A DNA stretch of 9,551 bases from Caldifarciminota bacterium (GTDB lineage: Bacteria; Hydrothermota; Tepidihabitantia; Tepidihabitantales; Tepidihabitantaceae), in the NCBI GenBank assembly GCA_016935295.1, contig JAFGRF010000359.1:1-9551 (forward strand), read 5' to 3'. Position 1 is the stretch's first letter, and each line of letters begins with the position of its first letter. The notes below the pieces were generated by a model, which did not search any database, was not told where the DNA came from, and saw nothing but the letters and a program-made list of their open reading frames with translations. This document shows, piece by piece, positions 5,288 through 9,551 of the stretch. A program made the translations under genes and the position numbers.

Positions 5288-6451
5288 TCAGCGCTGAATG
5301 ATGACCTTGCGGACGGTGGTCGGTCTTCCGTCCTCGGCCTTCGGTACTCGGACGAAGTAGACTCCAGACTTCGGGCTGAGCACCCGCCTGCCCATCGCGT
5401 CGAAGACGGCGCAGGACGCCAGACGCCTGACGCCCGACGCTCCGGACAGAATCGTCGGCTCCGGCTTGGGGCTTGGGGCCTGCGGCTTGAAGAGCTCCTC
5501 CACTCCGCTTTCATAGTACTGGAGTATCTGCATCCCGGCAAGCCAATCCGCCACGTAGACGTAGCCACCGGCGACGTTCACACCGTAGGCATGGCCAGGC
5601 ATATCGTAGTACCCGACCTCTACCGGATGCGCCGGGTCAGCTACTGAGATGACCCGCAACCCGCCAAAGTCTGCGGCGACGTAGGCCTTGTCCCCACTCA
5701 CGGCCACGGCGTTGGGCGCGTTTGCGCCACAGTTGCCCACCTCGCTTGGACGAGACGGGTCGATGACCGATATGACTCTGAACCCGCCGTGGCCGGCAGC
5801 GACATAGGCGTAGCTGCCAACAACGGCCACGTCTTTGGCCCAGCCCGGCGTGTCACAGTACCCGACTTCAGCCGGGTGCGCCGGGTCAGCTACCGAGATG
5901 ACCCGCAGCCCGGAGTCGCGATCCGCCACGTAGGCATAGTCCCCAGCTGCAGCCACGCCATAGCAGTAGCTCGGCGTGCTGCAGTGCCCGACCTCTGACG
6001 GGTTCGCCGGGTCGGAAGCCGAGATGACCCGCAAGCCGGAATCGTAGTCAGCGACATAGGCATAGTTCCCAGCCACGGCCACACCGTTTGCACTGCTCGA
6101 CGTATCACAGTACCCGACCTCGACCGGATGCGCCGGGTCAGCTACTGAAATGACCCGCAAGCCGGAACCGTAGTCAGCGACATAGGCATAGTCCCCAGCC
6201 ACAGCCACGCCAACGGCCCTGCCCGGCGTGTCGCAGTGCCCAACCTCGACAGGATGCGCCGGGTCAGCTACTGAGATGACCCGCAACCCGGAATCGAAGT
6301 CAGCAACGTAGGCGTAATCCCCAACCACGTCCACGCCCCTCGCCTGGTCGTGCGTGCCACAATGGCCGACCAGCCGGACGTTGAGCGAATCAGCTCGCGC
6401 AACCCCGGCCAGCAGCAAGCTTAAGCAGAATGCAGATACTAGCGCTCTCAC
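5288..6451 (-). CDS. Secreted LVIVD-repeat beta-propeller protein with C-terminal sorting tail
   Basis: A 387-residue exported protein. Residues 1-20 (RALVSAFCLSLLLAGVARA) form a signal peptide. Residues about 45-320 hold seven 42-residue units of the type DYAYVADxxSGLRVISVADPAHPVEVGxxDTPGxAxGVAVxG, the LVIVD repeat (Pfam LVIVD), predicting a seven-bladed propeller; the fifth and sixth units are the most degenerate. The tail from about 350 (FDAMGRRVLSPKSGVYFVR...VRKVIIQR) resembles the FlgD-like or type IX secretion (Por) sorting domains of such proteins. The start is GTG 6451, with GGGGG 5 nt upstream; an overlapping ATG at 6453 is out of frame. It lies 9 nt after the stop of a paralogue and is its operon partner. 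The ligand is unknown; propellers of this family are usually surface or extracellular binding modules. A tail-only relic of a homologue lies at 2119-2301. Confidence 0.88.
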   Translation of the reverse strand: MRALVSAFCLSLLLAGVARADSLNVRLVGHCGTHDQARGVDVVGDYAYVADFDSGLRVISVADPAHPVEVGHCDTPGRAVGVAVAGDYAYVADYGSGLRVISVADPAHPVEVGYCDTSSSANGVAVAGNYAYVADYDSGLRVISASDPANPSEVGHCSTPSYCYGVAAAGDYAYVADRDSGLRVISVADPAHPAEVGYCDTPGWAKDVAVVGSYAYVAAGHGGFRVISVIDPSRPSEVGNCGANAPNAVAVSGDKAYVAADFGGLRVISVADPAHPVEVGYYDMPGHAYGVNVAGGYVYVADWLAGMQILQYYESGVEELFKPQAPSPKPEPTILSGASGVRRLASCAVFDAMGRRVLSPKSGVYFVRVPKAEDGRPTTVRKVIIQR

Positions 6452-6460
6452 ATCTTCCCC

Positions 6461-7678
6461 CTACCTCGCAACGATGACCTTCGTAACGGCTGACGCCAGA
6501 CAGCCGGCAGGTATCGGCTCGCTACGAACAAAGTACACACCTGGCGCAAGATGGCTCATATCATTCGCGCCGGGGTGCAAATCTAGGACCTTGCTTCCAG
6601 CGGCATCGAGCAGGCGTGTGGCTTGGGACTTGGGGCTTGCGGCTTCCGGCATGAACAGGACTCTGCGAACCATGGTAGGCGCAGACTTCGTCACTCGCAC
6701 TTCGCCATTCGTCCTTTCCTCCACGCCCCCGCCATAGAACTGGAGTATCGCCAGCGAGAAGCCGGAACCAACATAGGCATAGCCTCCGCTCAAAGCCACG
6801 CAGTTGCGGCCCAAGCTGTGGTACCCGACCTCAACTGGCTGCGCGGGGTCGGCGACGGAGATGACCCGCAAACCGTGGCCACTGGGGCCAAGCCCAGGTA
6901 CGACGTATGCGTAGTCACCACTCACTGCCAGCCGCACGGCGGAGTTCGCCGGATCGACCAGGTACCCGACCTCAACTGGATTCGCCGGGTCCGTGACCGA
7001 GACCACACGTAACCCAGCGGCGGACGCCGCCACGTAGGCGTAGTCTCCGTTGACGGCCACGCCCATGCCTGACGTGACGTAGCGCCCGACTGCAGTGGGC
7101 TGCGTCGGGTCGGAGATTGAAACGACCCACAGACCTTCGTTGTTGCCGACATACGCGTAGGCCCCGGCAACGGCTACGCCAAAGGCCCCGTACCGGGTGT
7201 CGTAGCGTCCAACCTCTGATGGATGCGCCGGGTCGGCGACGGAGATTACGCTCAAGCCGCTGTCATCCCCGACGTAGGCATAGTCCCCGACCACGACTAC
7301 TTCCCGAGCATAGTCAGGCGTGGCGCAGTACCCGACCTCAGTTGGATGCGCCGGGTCAGCTACTGAGATGACACGCAACCCCGAATCTCCGTCGGTGACA
7401 TATGCGAGGTCACCCACGACTGCCACACCATCTGCCCTCCCCGGCGTGTCGTAGTAGCCGACCTCAATCGGATGGGACGGGTCAGCTACTGAGATGACAC
7501 GCAGTCCGGCAGAGTAGTCCGCGACATAGGCATAGTTGCCTTGCGCGGCCACTCCAAACGAGAAGTTGTCCGGCAGACTGTCCCAGCGACCGACGAGTCG
7601 GACGTTCAGTGAGTCATAGGCCGGCGCTACGCCGGATAGCAGTAGACTCAGACAGAATGCTACCACAGGTTTCCTCAT
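6461..7678 (-). CDS. Secreted LVIVD-repeat beta-propeller protein, first gene of the operon
   Basis: A 405-residue exported paralogue of the next gene. The start is ATG 7678, with a strong GGGAGG 5 nt upstream, followed by the signal peptide RKPVVAFCLSLLLSGVAPA. A longer in-frame ATG at 7759 would precede the ribosome-binding site and bury the signal, so it is rejected. Seven repeats start with [N/D/A/G]xAYV and carry LRVISVADPxHPxEVG; the fourth (AYAYVGNNEGLWVVSISDP) and sixth (an insertion PGLGPSGHG) depart from the pattern. The tail from about 355 (RLLDAAGSKVLDLHPGANDMSHLAPGVYFVRSE...TKVIVAR) is a FlgD-like/type IX sorting-like domain. A good promoter lies 73 nt upstream. The role is probably extracellular or cell-surface binding; the partner is unknown. 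Confidence 0.88.
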   Translation of the reverse strand: MRKPVVAFCLSLLLSGVAPAYDSLNVRLVGRWDSLPDNFSFGVAAQGNYAYVADYSAGLRVISVADPSHPIEVGYYDTPGRADGVAVVGDLAYVTDGDSGLRVISVADPAHPTEVGYCATPDYAREVVVVGDYAYVGDDSGLSVISVADPAHPSEVGRYDTRYGAFGVAVAGAYAYVGNNEGLWVVSISDPTQPTAVGRYVTSGMGVAVNGDYAYVAASAAGLRVVSVTDPANPVEVGYLVDPANSAVRLAVSGDYAYVVPGLGPSGHGLRVISVADPAQPVEVGYHSLGRNCVALSGGYAYVGSGFSLAILQFYGGGVEERTNGEVRVTKSAPTMVRRVLFMPEAASPKSQATRLLDAAGSKVLDLHPGANDMSHLAPGVYFVRSEPIPAGCLASAVTKVIVAR

Positions 7679-7750
7679 GGATACCTCCCATAGGCTGGCA
7701 CAAGCCCAAGCAGGCGGGTCGCGAAGATGGTCACCGCCTTCCTCGGCAAA

Positions 7751-7779
7751 ATAGTACACCGGACTCCCCGGAATGTCGA
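7751..7779 (-). promoter_or_regulatory. Sigma70-like promoter for the LVIVD operon
   Basis: On the minus strand, TCGACA (7779-7774), a 17-bp spacer and TACTAT (7756-7751). The first box matches five of six consensus bases and the second four of six. The predicted leader of about 65 nt ends in the strong ribosome-binding site of the gene starting at 7678. Confidence 0.55.
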
Positions 7780-7842
7780 TCTGCCGGTGGCATGGTCGTC
7801 CAGCAGCAATTCGGGGATAGCCCCTCAGGGCAGTGCCCGGCC

Positions 7843-7887
7843 GAGGGCTCGGCGGCGGACGTCGAGCACATCCGCCGCCGAGCTCTC
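7843..7887 (-). terminator. Strong hairpin after the lipoprotein-like gene
   Basis: A 17-bp stem with one mismatch (7843-7859 with 7871-7887, core GCTCGGCGGCGGA) closes an 11-nt loop. It lies 12 nt after the stop codon of the minus-strand gene ending at 7900 and before the LVIVD promoter. No run of T follows on the minus strand, so it may stop transcription by another route or protect the 3' end of the message. Confidence 0.55.
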
Positions 7888-7899
7888 AGAGTTCGCCGG

Positions 7900-8560
7900 T
7901 CACTCCTCATACCAGACCTTTATGTAGGGCGCGTTGGCTCCAACCCCGGAGACGTCGGCGTATGTACCGTTGCTAGAGCCGGGGTAGACCCAGCCCGTGA
8001 CAAAGGAACCTCCGATGCACGCGAACATGGCCGCACGGCCTGCGGAAGTGAACGGGATCTTGTACCACGTATCGCTCGCGTGGTATGTATCGACCGCGAC
8101 GGTGTCGGCGCCATTCCATATGAGCCAGTACAAGCTGTCGAGGTCATCCATGGGCCAGGACTCAGCCGATGGCAGCCACTTGACAACCAGATCTGCTGAC
8201 CCACTGTGCGAACTCTGGTAGTAGTAGAGCGTGCATGCCAGTACCTCGCCGCCGGAGGGAGTGAAGCTGGGCACGTTGAAGATGCAGAAGCCATTCTTGC
8301 GCGGGTAGGCCCGGCTCAGGTACTCGAAGTAGCCCCGCGTGATCGTACCGTAGGTCCGGGAGTAGTAGTCCCAGATACTACTTTCACCCTGGTACCAGTC
8401 GACGTGGCCAGTCAGGTTTTCATCGATCCCGACATAGCAGGACTCCATGGCCACCATTGCTGCGTGCACGTCGTAGTTTGGCAGACCGATCGGTTGGTTG
8501 CAGCCGACCGTCATCGCGATTGCCAGCGCGGTGAGCCAGCGCTATCTTGTTGAAAGACAT
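7900..8560 (-). CDS. Small secreted lipoprotein-like protein with DNRLRE-like C-terminal region; signal segment frameshifted
   Basis: The uninterrupted frame (8514-7900, 204 residues) starts MTVGCNQPIGLPNYDVHAAM. The central part reads TYGTITRGYFEYLSRAYPRKNGFCIFNVPSFTP, and the C-terminus has paired beta-strands ending APYIKVWYEE. That pattern resembles DNRLRE/CBM96-type beta-sandwich domains, but the match is weak. No good ribosome-binding site precedes 8514. Further upstream, an AGGAGG (8570-8565) sits 4 nt before ATG 8560, which opens MSFNKI in another frame. Removing one base near 8542-8544 would join it to RWLTALAIAMTVGC, a complete lipoprotein signal with a lipobox-like TVGC. The gene therefore probably begins at 8560 and carries a +1 shift: a real mutation, a sequencing error, or programmed. 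As it stands, the exported form cannot be made by plain translation. Transcribed upstream of the LVIVD operon, but separated from it by a hairpin. Confidence 0.7.
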
Positions 8561-8760
8561 CTGTCCTCCTTAGTCATCAAGGACAGTCTTGCGCACTGTC
8601 GCACCTCGCGGCGCGCTTGGCTGAATCGGCGTTGGGGGTGGCGCCTCGCTGCCTCCGGTCAACCGCTGGCCGACCTAGAGTCCAGCGTCGAATAATACCC
8701 CCTCCCCGCCTTCTAGTCAATAGGAAACACCGTCAAGTCAAGAACACGAGGTGACCGCCG

Positions 8761-8781
8761 AGGGGCTGCTCTGCAGCCCCT
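8761..8781. other. Perfect 9-bp hairpin
   Basis: AGGGGCTGC (8761-8769) and GCAGCCCCT (8773-8781) are exact complements around a 3-nt loop. It is compact and GC-rich, with no T-run on either side. It may be a terminator or processing structure, but no gene ends nearby to support this. Confidence 0.5.
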
Positions 8782-8934
8782 TCCAACAGCAGAGCTACTT
8801 GCGACGGAGGTGACGGTCGAGGGCGCCGTGCGCTGGCGCGAGTGACAAGCTTCCGTTAACGGTCTGCAGCAGTCGCAAACGGACGGCCCCCGAGAACGCT
8901 GAACGGCGAACGCGCAGGTCAGCACTCAATTTCT

Positions 8935-8958
8935 GAATGTACATTGTGGTGTACATTC
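8935..8958. promoter_or_regulatory. Operator-like inverted repeat
   Basis: GAATGTACA (8935-8943) and TGTACATTC (8950-8958) are perfect inverted repeats around TTGTGG. The left half extends to the self-palindrome AATGTACATT, and TGTACATT also occurs twice as a direct repeat. It is AT-rich against a GC-rich background, the usual look of a dimeric repressor site, but no gene start lies close by. Confidence 0.45.
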
Positions 8959-8989
8959 CACCGGCCGCCTGAAACCGCCCTAAGTTCAA

Positions 8990-9290
8990 TACTCTCAATT
9001 GTCTATCCTCTCTTCCCTCTCCGACCCCTCCTACGCCTCCCCCGTAGCCATCCGCACAGCTTCCGAAGCCGCGACCCGAAGCGCTTCCTGAGGAACGACG
9101 CGGGGAGTTTGTTCGGCTGCTTCGACCGCTGCTTCGACCGCTACCTTCCGAAGAGCAACTTGAGCTCCTTGTCCGGTTCCTTGCCGGGTAACATGCACCG
9201 TTCCTTCCCAAAGTCAATCCCGAGTCCCAGTCCGCATTCCTGTCCGCGTTCCTTCCCGAATTCCTCTGCAGGTAGCTTGCAGAGCTAGAT
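8990..9290. repeat. Pyrimidine-rich low-complexity stretch with short repeats
   Basis: The plus strand is rich in C and T. It contains a 12-bp tandem duplication, CTGCTTCGACCG twice at 9117-9140, and two copies of CGTTCCTTCCC (9199-9209 and 9247-9257). Related TTCC/CTTCCGAAG motifs recur. No coding signal is convincing. Confidence 0.5.
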
Positions 9291-9310
9291 GGAGAGCAAC
9301 AAGGAGAACT

Positions 9311-9331
9311 CCGGCGCCCGCCGCGGGCCGG
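9311..9331 (-). terminator. GC-rich hairpin after the purH-like gene
   Basis: CCGG-CG-CCCG pairs with CGGG-CCGG across a 3-nt loop with a 2-nt bulge, about 20 nt downstream of the stop at 9352 on the minus strand. The T-rich tail is weak (GAGTTCTCCTTG), so this is only a possible terminator. Confidence 0.35.
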
Positions 9332-9351
9332 CTCAAACCGGAATCAGTGAC

Positions 9352-9551
9352 CTACCTGGTGACGGTCTGGAAGTACCTGGCTATGGCCGTGTCGTAGCGG
9401 CTGGTGGCGGCAAAGGCCTCGGCCGCGAGCTTCTTCCGCATATCCGCGCTGACACTGCCGGTCATGCCCAGTTCGGCAATGACCGCCGGATAGAACTTCG
9501 GGTCGGGCACGACGGTGACGAAGGCGTGGTTCTTGGCCGCGGCCCGCAGCA
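9352..9551 (-). CDS. purH: IMP cyclohydrolase (PurH N-terminal, MGS-like) domain, C-terminal part; enters from outside the window
   Basis: The last 65 residues of a frame that enters at 9551: LRAAAKNHAFVTVVPDPKFYPAVIAELGMTGSVSADMRKKLAAEAFAATSRYDTAIARYFQTVTR, then TAG. This corresponds to the end of the MGS-like IMP cyclohydrolase domain of PurH (AAAKN, V.DP..Y, R..LA..AF..T..YD.AI..YF), which closes the ring of FAICAR to make IMP in the last step of purine synthesis. In standard bifunctional PurH this point is followed by the AICAR formyltransferase domain. Here the stop comes immediately, and no formyltransferase motif such as LRYGENPHQ follows in any frame read. The enzyme therefore appears to be a standalone cyclohydrolase, or a truncated PurH; the symbol names the domain only. 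A GC-rich hairpin lies downstream. Confidence 0.85.
   Translation of the reverse strand, partial: LRAAAKNHAFVTVVPDPKFYPAVIAELGMTGSVSADMRKKLAAEAFAATSRYDTAIARYFQTVTR

Larger units (their letters stand above)
4957..5415. repeat. Direct repeat, right copy (GNAT 5' stub + spacer + LVIVD 3' end)
   Basis: Partner of 1819-2282. It begins 16 bp after the flippase stop codon, at codon 42 of the GNAT homology, and extends through the shared promoter block into the coding region of the intact LVIVD gene, up to about 5415. It contains an additional palindromic element (5098-5146) that the left copy lacks. The two copies bracket the antiporter/flippase pair. Confidence 0.85.
8561..9351. other. Intergenic region without a supportable gene
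   Basis: Open frames on both strands here have low-complexity Ser/Arg/Pro-rich translations, no plausible ribosome-binding sites and no recognisable family. The region holds the ribosome-binding site of the gene starting at 8560, a hairpin at 8761-8781, an operator-like dyad at 8935-8958, a pyrimidine-rich stretch at about 8990-9290, and a hairpin near the purH-like stop. Confidence 0.6.

Noticed and set aside
6451..6453. ATG at 6453 as start of the second LVIVD gene
   Set aside because: It is followed directly by TGA in its own frame; GTG at 6451 opens the signal peptide with a ribosome-binding site at the right distance.
5560..7600. Regular 126-bp repeats considered as a CRISPR or satellite array
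   Set aside because: The repeats are in frame, encode the 42-residue LVIVD unit and have no unique spacers.
8795..9217. 140-residue Ser/Arg/Gly-rich frame on the minus strand
   Set aside because: Same low-complexity region read in reverse; no ribosome-binding site and no recognisable domain.
8944..9288. 114-residue Ser/Pro-rich frame on the plus strand
   Set aside because: Low-complexity translation of pyrimidine-rich DNA, starts inside the dyad, no ribosome-binding site, no family seen.

Overview
The window looks like a piece of a high-GC bacterial genome from a poorly cultured lineage. The best guess is a candidate division WOR-3 (Stahlbacteria)-type organism. Three traits point there: tandem LVIVD-repeat beta-propeller secreted proteins, short C-terminal sorting tails of the form 'GVYFVR...KVIxxR', and low-complexity intergenic motifs such as 'CCACAGAGGACACGGAG' and 'TCCTCGG' heptads. 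This placement is by resemblance only. tRNA genes lack an encoded CCA, and GTG/TTG starts are common.

Layout. (1) 1-1944, all on the minus strand. Transcription order is a YpeA-like GNAT acetyltransferase, tRNA-Arg(ACG), tadA (the deaminase that edits that tRNA), a REP-like hairpin, tRNA-Ser(CGA), a partial copy of the tRNA-Ser 3' end, and the 5' part of a secreted protein with a TTG start that leaves the window at base 1. (2) 1945-5287 is a mosaic. A plus-strand pair, a NhaP2/CvrA-like K+/H+ antiporter and a flippase-like (LPG synthase/UPF0104) membrane protein, sits between two diverged direct repeats of about 460 bp (1819-2282 and 4957-5415). Each repeat holds the end of an LVIVD protein gene, the spacer and promoter, and the start of the GNAT gene. 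At the left repeat GNAT is intact and the LVIVD gene is a stub; at the right repeat LVIVD is intact and GNAT is a stub. This is the pattern expected of a single-crossover (Campbell-type) integration or a tandem duplication around the two-gene cassette. (3) 5288-7678, minus: two LVIVD-repeat secreted propeller proteins in an operon, 9 nt apart, with a good sigma70-like promoter at 7751-7779. (4) 7900-8560, minus: a small secreted lipoprotein-like gene whose signal-peptide segment is out of frame by one base, followed by a strong hairpin. (5) 8561-9351 has no supportable gene but carries an operator-like dyad, hairpins and a pyrimidine-rich low-complexity stretch. (6) 9352-9551, minus: the C-terminus of a PurH-type IMP cyclohydrolase domain that stops where the formyltransferase domain would normally follow.

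No IS transposase, CRISPR array, rRNA or obvious defence system is present. The most unusual points are the cassette bracketed by reciprocally truncated direct repeats, tadA next to its own substrate tRNA, the frameshifted lipoprotein signal, two paired palindromic elements, and a tRNA 3'-end repeat resembling an attachment site.
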